Below are positions 12,827 through 24,907 of a stretch of DNA of 64,000 nt, in pieces (position 1 is the first letter of the stretch; every line of letters starts with the position of its first letter). The notes under the pieces are model-generated. The model was not told the DNA's origin, did not search any database, and saw only the letters and a list, made by a program, of their open reading frames with translations. The stretch covers positions 209,449-273,448 of the forward strand of contig ML133480.1 of the NCBI GenBank assembly GCA_003864495.1, written 5' to 3'. The position numbers and the translations under genes are program-made. Origin of the DNA: Nemopilema nomurai (Eukaryota; Cnidaria; Scyphozoa; Rhizostomeae; Rhizostomatidae).

Positions 12827-13025
12827 CGATTAGGAGAAAATGCGGAAACATGGTTTTAGCAAATTATACTTTTTGCATGTGATTACCTTAGCATGTGATT
12901 ACCTTAGCATGTGATTACCTTAGCATGTGATTACCTTAGCATGTGATTACCTTAGCATGTGCCTAGCATGTGATTACCTTAGCTTAGTATCCTAAAACCA
13001 TGTTTCCCCATTGTTCTCGCAATCG
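12827..13025. mobile_element. Foldback element with internal 16-base minisatellite
   Basis: The left arm 12827-12859 and right arm 12992-13025 are imperfect inverted repeats sharing GGAAACATGGTTTTAG. Between them, the 16-base unit GCATGTGATTACCTTA occurs as five full copies from 12875, one broken copy at 12955 and one more full copy at 12966. No ORF and no clear target duplication. It lies just beyond the HEX1 stop codon. Confidence 0.75.
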
Positions 13026-13155
13026 TGAAGTTTTCTACCACAAAGAGATCTGTACAACAACTAATAAGGCTAAAGATGTAATTGAGCCTTTGCAGACAAC
13101 TTGACATGGTCAATGGCATCAATAAGCACTCGATTAACAAAGAGCAGCCTTTCTT

Positions 13156-16100
13156 TTATGTGTTCCATTCGTCGATGCAGAACTTTCCCTTCACAACAGG
13201 CTCTGCAGGAATTCCTCGACTGCAAAACAAGCAATCAATGCCATCAATAATCACGTCAAATCACATCAAAATCATGATTAACTTTGATTATCTAGATTGC
13301 TTTCCTAAATCATCTTTTTCTAAATTCTGCCAGTGCCTTTTACCTTATATATCGGCATCGATGCTCCCAGATTCGCTGCATTGCATCCTTTGGGTTTTTC
13401 ACTGATTTGGCACTCCATAACCGTTCTCCAACAGCAAGTCCCCGAGCCCTGCAAAGTATTTTTGAACCTTAAATTTTTATTGGGGAGACACGTCACTTGT
13501 TGATAGTTGATTTAATGTACAAAAACTATTTAGAAGTAGCTAAAGAAAGCTAAGCCAAGAGCCATTTTATAATATGAAGCAAAATTGCTGTCTTAGCGTG
13601 AATAAATTTTTGAAGTAAACATGAAAATGTCAACAGGTAGTCAAAGACAGCTAAGCGTGTTACAATATGCAGTAAAATAACTCTTGCTGTTTTGACGTAA
13701 ATTATTTAAATAAACATGACTGGAAGAAAAAAGTCTTTAAGTGGATCCAATTCATTACCAGTTACTTTCAAAATCTCAAAATTATAGAAGACAAGAGGTA
13801 TAAAATGATGCTAAGAGGTATCAGTGTAGCAGAAGGTGAAACCAACCAAGTCCTGTCTAGGATATTTGTCGAATCGACGTATTCGCCCCACATGGCAGCT
13901 GTGCCCCCAATTACAAGGTTCTTCTCTTCGTCTGTCCCTACAAGAAAACGACTTGGGTAATCAAATACTTCGCATGCACTCGATTCCATTCTAGGGTAAG
14001 GTTTTGCTAGTCAACTTGATTCTAAAAACAAAATTATTGTGCAAATATTACAAATGAAGATGTAAAAATGTACAAGATAAAAAATGTACGTACCCGGGAA
14101 ATCGTGCGGATCACAGAAATAGTACTAGAAATAAAAAAGTGAATATCAAAGTTTTCTGTATTACAGAAGATTATTTTGTCAAGATATTCGTCGACATGAA
14201 AAATAATGCAATGCAACCCTGAGATTGGTAAAGAACCAAGGAAAATCATCAACGCAAATCAATCGAGTTACTAAACCAAATTGATAGAAACTAAACTAAA
14301 AGCTGCATCTTCTCAATCTTCTTGTTACAGAAAATACTGTCTCGATAATGGATGTCTTAAGATGGTCTTCTTTAAATCTCAGGGCCTTAAATTCAAAGCT
14401 TAATTGTACAAGCCATTGGTATAGGCTTCAATAAAACCTGGTGTATACGACACATTTTAGCCAAAGTGAGTGTCAGAAAACGCTGATTTTCGAGAAAAGT
14501 ACGTCGAAAATAGAAAATCGAAGTTCATCATCGTTTCCAGCAATGTTTCTTTGATATTTAATTCAATGTTTAAGCGAATAAAAAATTTCGTGTCATATGC
14601 ACTTTAAGATTGTCTTCCTTAAATCTTCAGGGCCTTAAACTCAAAGCTTAAGTGAGCCATTGTAATTGTATTAGGTATAGGCTTCAATACAAACCTCGGG
14701 CCAATCCATTCCATAGTTGATATAGTTGAGGTACCAACAAGCAGACAGGATTGCCTGGTGCTTCTTCGCAGTGACCTTCTTCATTTCAGCTTCCCAGCCG
14801 GGCAGCCAAAGATTGACCAAAGTGCCAGGTTTCAACTGGGACAAACAAAATGTCGTATTAACCGACTAGTTAACTTTGGCAAGACAACCTACGATGTTAG
14901 TGTAGCAAATTCTGTTTATCCTGTATGCAAAATATGGCGTACTTAAATGACGAAGCCGTTAACGAGCGCTAATTATGAAAGGTAAATTAAAATGCAAGAT
15001 GTTGTTGCAAGATGCTACTAGGATTGCAAACAAACAGCTTTTGCAGGTGCTCAGCAAGTCATATTCGAATCTTGATATATCAGGCCGATAGCTATAACCA
15101 GGTTTTGAAGTGACAGAACAGACCTCTACGCCATTGTCAAAAATATCCTGCCACACAATTGATTTCTTGTTCAACTTCTCTGCAATGCTAACGAGCCTGA
15201 AACCAAATAACAAGATTGTTCAACGGTGAAAAATAAAACAAAAGAATCGAATTCACAAATATTTAGACTAAATAAACAACAATTCAACTCGACCTGTATA
15301 AAAGTAGTTAACTAATTTAATTTAACCGCTACAAAGTTTGAAAGCAGTTTGTTCACCCTACTGAATTCACCTACAGTGTCCGCAGTTGATCCCAAAAATG
15401 TCCCAAATTGTTTCAGACGTTCCATTAATAAATATAAAAAACAAACTCCATTTCACGAACCTAGTGGCATAGTACTGTTCTAGTTTCTCGTAAGTATCGT
15501 TGTTATTTTTCTTCATCCATTCTCCTATTTCATTGTTCTGCTTCCTAAAGTTACAAAAAAGATTCGAGTTATTCAAGATAATGAAATTAACTTGAATAAT
15601 GAGTTTTTCAAGTCACCCACTAGCCTGACTATGCATTGCGAAGTTAATATTAAGAATGTCCCCGAAATGGGATTAAGTTGGGGACGGGAAGTGGGACACT
15701 GCCTAATTTTGGTGGAAAAAGATTTGGTACGAATAAAACATGATTTTACTGACTCAACTTCGCCTAAATTCACAAGAAATGTAATGTGCCTAAATTAACA
15801 AGAAATGTAATGTGCCTAAATTAACAAGAAATGTAATGTGCCTAAATTAACAAGAAATGTAATGTGCCTAAATTAACAAGAAATGTAATGTGCCTAAATT
15901 AACAAGAAATGTAATGTGCCTAAATTAACAAGAAATGTAATGTGCTTAGATTGACAAGGTAACTGCACTCTCACCATATCGGACTACACAAGCGCCGGAA
16001 AGTAATAAGAAGATACATGCAAACGAATCAAAAAGCAACTTGTTTAAGAAAATTTCGTATGTGAAGCATACCAGCATGTGAAATCAACTTCATCAGCACC

Positions 16101-19100
16101 TAAATGCAAATATTCATCCGGAAACACTTGTGCTACTTCTTGGAAAAAATTTTCTAGGAACTTGTAATTTGCTTCCTTTGTTGGATTGATCGGTCCAAAA
16201 TTTCTGCAAAATGAAAAATCTGGATATCAAAAAGATGCACATTTCTACCCTAAGAGTAAAACCTAGTTCTGCCTCCCAGGTAGTCAACACTTAAATGTTA
16301 CATCTGGATTTTAAAAGTGTAAAATCCGAATTTGAATCAGTGCTAACAATGTTTTACTTGGGTGTCAAGTTTGTTGTTTTTTAAAAATAGCAGAGGTTGA
16401 AAGAGCAGTGTTTGCAAACAAAGAACAAAATCCTTCAAAGGCTACAAGCTTTTGAAATTTGCTGAGTGACTAGTCCTGAGTGACTAAGAAAAAGAAAGAT
16501 CGGTTTTTACCTTTAAAGACATTGTATCTACATACTTATATATTGAGTCTTCATGAATAAATAAAACGTTTTCAATAACATGAACACGTGCAAAGTTCAT
16601 GTATTTATGCAATTTTTTGAAATGCAAAAAATCTGCATACCCATTGCCACAGTCAGTGAGAAGTCCAGGAATGGCCTTCCACGATTCTGTGTGACCCTTC
16701 AAGACAAAATTATGAATGGAAATGAGAAAGGGTAACATCTAGTAAACAGCTCGAGAACGGTATAGAAGAAGCAAAATTTTGAACAGGAAAGACCACAATA
16801 CTACAACACAAAACCATGCTTGGTACTGGAGTAAATGTTCCCTAAATGCAAAATCAGAATGACTCACTTTAACAACACAGAAGAATTATTGTAATTTAAA
16901 TATACAAGACTTAAATTATATAAATCAATGAAGCAATAGATGGAAAATTGTAAATCACATACAGGTGTGTCGAACTCAGGTATGATTCGAATCCCGCGGT
17001 TCTCGCGTAGCGGATAATCGTCTGCACGTCGTCAGAGTATAAACATGTGTCACAGGATCCCTCGATCCCTGTGTTTAGAAGGTGCAAATATGTTGATAAC
17101 GAGCAACAAACACAGATTTGGTACTTTGATACTTTAGTACGTTGATACTTTGAACTTTGATACTTTGATATTTGATAGTTTGATACGTTGATACTTTGGT
17201 ACTTTGATACTTGATAGTTTGATACGTTGATACTTTGATACTTGGTTCTTAAAGAAGGCCTAGCCTGTGGGGCTCGAAAGCAATACAAACACAATATCAT
17301 TTAGTTGCTAAGAAATTCGCAACATGGGCATTGATGAATAAGCTGTAAACTCCATGAAAATGCTTCACATTTTTAAAGAAAACACCGCTTCACCGAACAA
17401 TAAAAGTGAATCTTCTTACTGCATTAGAACAACTTAGGTATGACCAAGCTGCGAATAAACTATAGATCGTTCTACTAACACTGACACCCAATGGCTCTTG
17501 TCCTATCGTCAAATTTTTGCTTCGATTCATTCTATATCTCAACAATGCTTCAAAAAATTTAAGAACAATCCTACCCTCCACATATTTACTTCGTAACAAA
17601 TTTGATATATTTGGATAAAACAGACTCTTTTCACAGCAAAATAGGATTGGTAACTACTCACCTTCAAACTTAATTGTGGGAACTTTTTACTAACATACGG
17701 GAATGCTGGGTCGTCCACAATATGCCAGTGAAGAACATTAAATTTGCTATATGCCATAGCATCCTGAAATGAAAAGCAATGTTAAACAAAGTCACCATAT
17801 TTGAGCAAAAATGGTTTCGGGGCAAAAAAAACGTGATGAAATCAGAAGTTTTGCACCTCATAACAAGTGTGGTCCTGGAATAACGCTAAGAACAATTTTG
17901 GTCACATCAACGATATGTGTTCGTTAGTCCACAAATCACTTCGAATTTAGTATCCATAATAACCGTATAGATTGTATCGTAAAATATGCATGCTTTTTTG
18001 GATTATAACGAAGTATTATAGCAAGAGACAGAAGACTCACAAGGAACTTGAATATTGTCCTAATTGGCAAGTAATGACGCGAGGTGTCAATTAGGAATCC
18101 ACGATGCTTGAATCTTGGCCAGTCTTTTACGGTGGTTTTTCGAGCCAAATACTGCAAAGACAGAAGTCAATTCGTAAGGAAGAATCACTAGCTTAATCCA
18201 ACGCCTATACTGACACTGCTGAAAATTGACCAATCAAAGAGCTAGCAGTAGGCGGCTTCTAAACTGTAACTAAAATTTATTACATGAAAACAGGATTGAT
18301 TAGAACCATTCGATTTCTCATTGGAGATGAATGAAAGTTAACTATTTTGTGCTTGCCATACTTGTTATTTACCAAACGGTAGCAAATAGGAGAAAACTAT
18401 ATAAAAATAAGGTTCTTTATTAAAAAATGATGACTTGACAATAGGAATCTGCGTAGAAAAGGCAAATGAATCGCTTGTCACGATAACAAAACCTCTAAGA
18501 GATCATACAAAACAGTCATACCAAAAACTCAATAGGTCTAAAGTTAGGCAGTTGGCACATATTACAAAATCACCAATCACCAACGTTTTTAAAAAATGAA
18601 AGAGAAAACTGGAAGTTGACACCATTTCTGAAGAAATCGAATTAATCAACGAAATGATTAATAAATAGCTACCTTGTTATTCTTATTTATGTAGATGATT
18701 TGGCTGAATGTCTCAAGACCTGAAAGGGACGAAATTGAATATTCTTGGATTCATGGAACATGTTGTGGACTCACAGAGTGAGTTACAGAGTTCAACAACA
18801 AATAGCATTTGCATGCGTCCTTAGACAATGTTAGCAATCTTGGTGACGCAATTGGGTTGAAAAACAATGAAAAGACTATACAAGTAAAAAATTTGGTGAA
18901 AGATTTGACAAACAGAGATCTCTATAGCGAAAAACTTTGTAGCCAGAAAACTACAAAACCAGACAAAAAACAAAAAAACCTTGGGGTTTTACGGGGCACA
19001 AATTTCAACACGAGATAAGGAAATACTTTCCGAAAAATGCAAGATAAATAATTTACTTCCGCGAGAGAAAAGCGGAGTATTTTTGTAAGAAGTGAAGCAG

Positions 19101-20277
19101 ATATCATAGCATGCAGCAGACAAGAGATTGGATGACAACAAAGTACGGACATGAAAAAAGGTTCATTCGAAAAAGTAATGTTTGGATATCGCAACGAACT
19201 AAAGAATGATTTTGAAATACTTACCCCTAAGAATGCCCCAAGTAGTATTGGCAGTTAGGCGGGAGGTAGGCGCTTCAACTGAGAGTTCGTCTATAAACAG
19301 GTGTAAAATGGTGTTTAGTAAAATAAATTTGTGTTTCATAATAAGGTGGCTTTTCTACCCATGTGTGCTTCTTTTGAAGCGCTTTCACCTTTCCAGGGCC
19401 ATTTTGATATCGCACCTGCAACTCTTTCCAAGGCATTAATGACAACAAAAAACAACTACTTGAGCTAATGAACTTAAACATCTAACTGGGGATAATTTTT
19501 ATCCTGCAAGCAACTGTTTCAAAACTATTTTAGAGAGTTTCTGTTCGACTGAAAGAGCTGAACAAAAACGGATAGCATAAACACAATCAAGTTAGCCTAA
19601 CAGATAATCGATGTGACGATTATTGCAGAGAAGCAATGGGGGCAGAGAAAGCATTTCTCTACCCTCAGTGAAAAGCTTAATTCTATCTTTTTGCTGCTGT
19701 TTCTACTTAATTTTCACGTTCTTACATGTTGCTAAGAATAAATGCAGGCATATCTGTATTGAGCAAGATTTATCTTGTTACTGCGGTTTCCATAACAGGG
19801 TATCATTGCACTTACAAGATTCATCCATATTGATATCAAGAACCTCTTTATCACTCTTCACGTTGATAGCCAACTCTTGAATAACAGTTCCAGTCGCTTG
19901 CTCTCCTTCCATCTTTGGGAAAAACAGCTCCTTGTATCGTTTCAGCGCCGATTTCACGACGGATGACTCTTTCCCTTTTCCTTTGACTGAAAACTTGAAA
20001 TTGACATGATCAACGTAATAGTATTCATCTCCGCGCTGCTCTTCTTGGGGCTTGGGCCAGATTGAGCCTTTGACGTAGTTATCGTCTAGCGGTGTGTGTC
20101 TAGGCTGCCGTACTTGAGTTTGTTGTGCGTTTTGTTGATCAAACTCGTCGACTTCCTCTTAAAAGGCTCTGATAAAGTCGGTTGGTCAGACTTCTTCTGC
20201 GATGCACCTTGAACCAATCCGAAGGCGCAGAGAAGCCCAACAAGCAATGTGGCATCAAGCAATCTTCCAAGTACCAT
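13156..20277 (-). CDS. HEXA/B-like: Beta-hexosaminidase copy 1 (HEX1), with apparent frameshifts
   Basis: GH20 beta-N-acetylhexosaminidase, lysosomal or secreted. Fifteen exons: 20277-19816, 19290-19225, 18719-18673, 18151-18041, 17763-17662, 17068-16963, 16696-16641, 16203-16072, 15544-15461, 15196-15124, 14835-14695, 14124-14094, 13937-13847, 13448-13344, 13219-13156. Signal peptide [20 protein letters not shown], then [32 protein letters not shown], the catalytic Asp-Glu in [20 protein letters not shown] and GERLW, ending CIDEWNT. The frame breaks three times by one missing base each: in exon 1 (between 20085 and 20161, probably near 20160) and twice in exon 6 (near 17035 and 17005). All splice sites remain GT-AG. 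Adding one base at each break gives 557 aa. It is either a young pseudogene, a null allele or an assembly error. Confidence 0.93.
15762..15958. repeat. 26-base minisatellite in HEX1 intron 8
   Basis: Seven copies of a 26-base unit containing AAGAAATGTAATGTGCCTAA, at 26-base spacing from about 15770. It lies between exon 8 (ending 16072) and exon 9 (starting 15544). The copies are nearly identical, so the array is young. Confidence 0.9.
17115..17255. repeat. Degenerate short tandem repeat in HEX1 intron 5
   Basis: Irregular repeats of TTTGATACTTTGATA, with variants ACGTTGATAC and GATAGTTTGATACG, fill the segment just upstream of the exon 6 acceptor at 17069. It is AT-rich and has no coding meaning. 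Confidence 0.8.
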
Positions 20278-22967
20278 CGCGTATATCACTGTATTTCGCC
20301 TACACTAGCAACCAAGTTAGTGTGTTTTGCTAATAAGTCCACCAGCCAGGGATGGCTTTGATTTTCAAAACTGCAGTCCACACGAGCAAAGAGATCGCGA
20401 AATAAACAATTGCTAGGTTGTGCACAAAGTTCCCGGTCTCTTCGCATCCAGTGTTTCAGTGAGTACCGATTCGCATAGGCCTTTTTCGTGAACAAAGGAG
20501 GTCGACTCACTGGAAACACGAGCAACGGCCTACAAACTAGCACACCGCCGCATTTGCTTCGAACCATGCACGCATGACAAAAACCTAAGCAACCAGTGAG
20601 CACAACAGCTCAGTCGACATAACCTGTGATTCCGCTTTTGGCTACATTCAGTTGGACAACCTGTCTTGTGCATCCAGGAATTCTTCCTATCTGACTAAAC
20701 GATTAAGCTAATAAAAAGGATAATTGAGGCAGCGGAATCAAAGATAAAAGCGAGGAGATAAACCGTGCCCCACACCAAAGGGTGTGTTGGCAATGAGCTC
20801 TTCTCTCTTGCAAGACAACTAAAATATACCTTGAAGGCTTCGCTTTTAATTATTTAGTCAACAATCGAATTGAATGCAGCCAAATATTCTCATGCACCCA
20901 TTGGAAAACTAATCATCTCCACCAAGTATTTTCATTGGAGATTCTATATTTCCAACTGCAAGCCTTCATCCAAAAAATTTTAAATTCCATTAGCAACGAG
21001 TCCGAAGGTCCTCGAAAGCAGGACATTAAATTCAATGTGTGGTCTTCTTAACTAAAAATTAGAAACCAGCACAGAACTGGTGCCAAATTATACTGACAAT
21101 GCAAATAGTTTACAGGATATTAATAGGTTAAATGTTTTACAATTAAATTTAAGTCTTTCTCTGTGGAAATTAATTTAAAAGGGTTGAAATATGAGCCATT
21201 GGCTTGTCAGTGAATTAAACATAAAAATAATTCAACTTATGTTCAAAAGTAAAAACTAGAGTTTCCTTATGTTCAAAAGTCATATGGTTTTGGTTAGGGA
21301 AGCTTTGCTTTTCAAACGGGTGGAACACGTTAAGGGGGTTCTTCAGGTGAAAACAGAAAGAGACCTCCGCATCAGTTAAAAAGACAGCGAATAACAAAAC
21401 GATAATAACTACCTATAGGTAAGCAGGATGGATCCGAGGCCGACTTAACTATGCCTAGATAGAAGTATCAGTGAATGGACTCCTAGATGCCCCAACTGAA
21501 ACATAAAAACTGCAACAGTAGATATTTAGTGATAAGTTGATAAAAGTGAAAAACAATAATAGCTATTTCAGAGCAGATTTTTCAGGGATTTCAAGTTGAG
21601 GATCAAAATCAACTATTTGCCAGTTCGATCAATGTCGTGTACTATTGTTTTTCAAACAACCATAGATTGTTTCTGATTGTGATTCTGATCATAATTAAAA
21701 TCAACGTGATTTTGTCTGACTCCCTTTAAACTCCCTTACATTTGTTTAATAGAGTGACTGAAACCAATTGATTGTTTCTAGTCATGAATAGAAACAATAA
21801 TTGTTTTCGTCATGATTTCAACTCAACGTGATTTTGACAGACAAAATTAACTCAGCACGAATAATGCCTTTCATCTAGATAAAAAAAACGTGATGGTTCT
21901 GAGCACATTGACTGTTTCTTATGGTAACTTAACAAGGACTTTTTGCGTTTTACGTTTAAAATGTAAAAGACAAAAATTAAGAAAAAATTATTAAATCGAT
22001 TTTTCCCTTATACAACGAGAATGTTATCACGAGGGACTTTCGCGTCGCTGATCATATTACCAGTAGGACGTGCTAATAAGAATACACCAAAGAAATCCCA
22101 TCAGTTTGCTAGTTTTTAATGAATATCAAAATCAAGAAATAAGTGTACATTCCCTTCGTTTTAGTCAGTATGCAGTTACATCCTTCGGTAAGTAAAAAAT
22201 TATATCCAAACTGAGCCATAATTCACGCAATTAAATACTCTCATCAACACAATAACAAGTTAGAGTTTATTGTCCATAGATGAAATGACCGCACAATTAT
22301 TCTATGTAAGGCCGATTGCCAGTTGTTCAAGATCGATACAGCATCGTCACGTGCCTTTTGGTTTTAACCACGTGGGTTTCTCCATTCGTGAAGGCAGTAC
22401 TGACTTTGCACCACGTTCTCTGCTTGAATCCCTCTCCTAGGATAAAATTTTGAAACTCGTTTAATGTAGATACCTAATGAATGTAGTTAACTGACTTCAC
22501 CAACATCAATCAAAATGAATAAAATATTAACTGCACTAACTGCTAGCTTATTGACATCTTCAATCATAAATGGGTTCTATCATCTAATTCTTTAACCTTT
22601 ACCCATTTCTTCTAAATCCTACACCATGTGATAAATTAAATAAGAATCTGGATAAATTAGCAACAGCATTTTACAGTAAATTTTTTCAGTCTTCAGTTCT
22701 TCAATATCTGGCATAAAATTTCTTCCAGGCAAACTGAACTGTCCTCTGTTACTATCTCCTAGGCTGCATTGGCCAACGACTCAAGAGCGGGTAGCGAGTT
22801 TCAACTGACACTGAAAATCGCGCAGACAAACCGATTTACAATCACTGCTCCTACGATAGTGCTTGGGCGCTAGGCATCATTCTATCGACTTGAAAAAATT
22901 TCCAGTTGGTCACTGATCGCAAGGAATGCTGAGTTCTGAGAGAAAACATCGAACGCCACTGCTGACG
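20278..22967. other. Intergenic between HEX1 start and GPCR end
   Basis: Includes the HEX1 upstream region, somewhat more GC-rich at 20290-20640, and the GPCR 3' side. No gene, RNA or transposon is recognised. Around 21650-21850 there are several related segments built on ATTGTTTCTRGT and CAACGTGATTTTG, possibly a degenerate repeat. Confidence 0.5.
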
Positions 22968-23837
22968 TCACTTGCACGATACGACCCTTGAAACCCTGTT
23001 GTTCTTTCGATGTACAAAGAAGTATAGGAACGGGTCGATTATGGGCCTAAGCTGGAAAAGGCCATAGGTATACCGCAACAATCGTCGATTACTGGCGAAG
23101 AGCAAAAAGCTAATTGCATACGGAAAGTGACATGCAATGAAAACGGTGGCAACAAATATGGAATGGAGTAGAACGCGCTTGCTCTGTTTACGTCCGTCGT
23201 CAAGGTTACTCCTAAAAGCGCTGGATTTGGCAGCGGTCTGGCAGATAACAACACAGTAAACAGAAATCAACATGGCGCCTACAACGAAAACCAGATAGCA
23301 CGAAACAGCCTTGATCACATCGTAGTATGCGTTGAGAACAGCATACGAGATGGCAATGGTCCAAGCAACAGCGGTGGATACGAGGCATCGTTTCGTGGAG
23401 AAGAGATTGGCGAATGAAAAGGGGAACCTTGCAGCACAAAGCCGTTGTACAGCGATCATGACGACATGAAGACAGGACACCACGAGGAAACAGAATATCG
23501 ACTTCTGGGACACTATTCGGACAGCTTCGAACACCGGGTGCACCATGACACCGCTAGAGTAGGTGGACAGAAAGGTGATGGCGTAAAGCACGTAGGTGGC
23601 GCAAGCCAGCAGATCGGCCACACTGAGGGACACCAGTATAAGAGAGAATGCAGTCGACCTTTGAACCTTGCACCTTAAGGCCACGGTCTCAGCGATGTTA
23701 AGAGTGAGCCCCAGAAGGCCCAGGCAGAGCCATACGATAACAGACGGACTCCACTGGTAGAATATGCCCTTGTCTGTGACGTCATTATGCCCTTGGACAG
23801 TACTGTTAGGAAGTGTAGTTGTGTTGAGACTGTTCAT
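22968..23837 (-). CDS. Orphan class A (rhodopsin-like) GPCR, intronless
   Basis: 289 aa from the ATG at 23837; the same frame stays open upstream to 23864 without another ATG. The N-terminus has N-glycosylation sequons (NTT, NST). Seven hydrophobic segments are present. TM1 carries N in LTLNIAETVAL, TM2 has LSVADLLA, TM4 has AVAWTIAI and TM7 has IIDPFLYFF, a DPxxY form of NPxxY. The TM3 end reads VQRL instead of DRY, and TM6 has CHFP instead of CWxP. At the position where most class A receptors have the TM3 disulfide cysteine I find Arg. The C-tail is short and basic (HRKNNRVSRVVSCK). The ligand is unknown. It sits between the two hexosaminidase genes. Confidence 0.9.
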   Translation of the reverse strand: MNSLNTTTLPNSTVQGHNDVTDKGIFYQWSPSVIVWLCLGLLGLTLNIAETVALRCKVQRSTAFSLILVSLSVADLLACATYVLYAITFLSTYSSGVMVHPVFEAVRIVSQKSIFCFLVVSCLHVVMIAVQRLCAARFPFSFANLFSTKRCLVSTAVAWTIAISYAVLNAYYDVIKAVSCYLVFVVGAMLISVYCVVICQTAAKSSAFRSNLDDGRKQSKRVLLHSIFVATVFIACHFPYAISFLLFASNRRLLRYTYGLFQLRPIIDPFLYFFVHRKNNRVSRVVSCK

Positions 23838-23878
23838 AGTCGGTGGCCCCCGCTTTGAAACCAATAGACGTTTGGCAG

Positions 23879-23887
23879 TTATATATA
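23879..23887 (-). promoter_or_regulatory. Possible TATA box of the GPCR
   Basis: On the minus strand this reads TATATATAA, ending 41 bases before the GPCR ATG. A start about 30 bases downstream would leave a very short 5' UTR. A TATTGG (inverted CCAAT) lies between it and the ATG, not upstream, so support is modest. Confidence 0.35.
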
Positions 23888-24907
23888 GCAGCCTGTACCA
23901 CGCTCTACGACGCGTAACGAGAAATAGAGAAGGATCACGATTATTTAAACCCTTTATGCAAAATCAATATCAAAATGGCCTTCTCAAACAATGCTGGTAA
24001 CATTGTAAACAGCTCCTAACAGCTTCAATTTGCAACTAAGCAAATACTTTGAGTCTAACAAGCAAATGTTCTTTTTTTCGGATTTTAAAACGACATAAGA
24101 ATTTTTAGGAAGGAAAATCCTTTTAATGCAAAATGAAAAATAAATATCAATATTCTTATGATTGCTATAACTGGTAAAAAGCAGGCTTAATATCCGGATC
24201 ATCGCTATGGTTCTATGTTACCGCACAACCAAAGGATTAATGTATAGGTTTGTCTCTGTATAGGAAAGTCTCATTTCAATCTTCGACCAAATATGAAAAT
24301 CAAAAGCACTCGAGCATTTTTTAGAGAAGATATCTACGAATGAAGATGCCCGTCTCAAATGAAGAATAACCAGCACTGCAGGTAAAAAGGGATAATCGAA
24401 GCTTCATTTGACAATTCCGCAATTTGATAATTACAACTAATATTCGGATAGAGATGATGCGCACCTTGAGCCAGCAATTCTTCGGAGCGTCAATCAATAA
24501 CACCGCAGATGATAGAAAACTTGAGAGTTTACACAGATGCTGGCACTGTGCAAATACCCAGATATTAGATAACAGCTGCGCATTTAATTTCGTAAGAAAA
24601 GCCTTATATTTGCGGCGACTTAGTCTGCCTTCATTTGAATATCAAAATTGGCCAGCACAAAGCGCTTTGAAAATATCTTACCTTTATCAAATCGCAACCC
24701 CATATTTCATAAAACATGATAATAATACAAATATCACATTAGCAAAACGCAGCTCATTCAAAACTCGTAAAAACTATTTCACTACACACTAACTATTTCA
24801 CTACACTATTTCACTACGCAACATATCTATGTTGCAACCCATTTTTCAAAATGCGCCTGCTGCAAAGACAACGAGAATACAAAAATCAACGATAGATTGC
24901 ATTGTAT
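23888..24907. other. Intergenic between GPCR and HEX2
   Basis: I searched this stretch for a HEX2 terminal exon equivalent to HEX1 exon 15 and saw none. Short AACTATTTCACTACAC direct repeats occur at about 24772-24820. Nothing else is recognised. Confidence 0.5.

Noticed and set aside
12875..12981. CRISPR-like regular repeats
   Set aside because: The repeats are contiguous with no spacers, in a spliced animal genome; it is a minisatellite.
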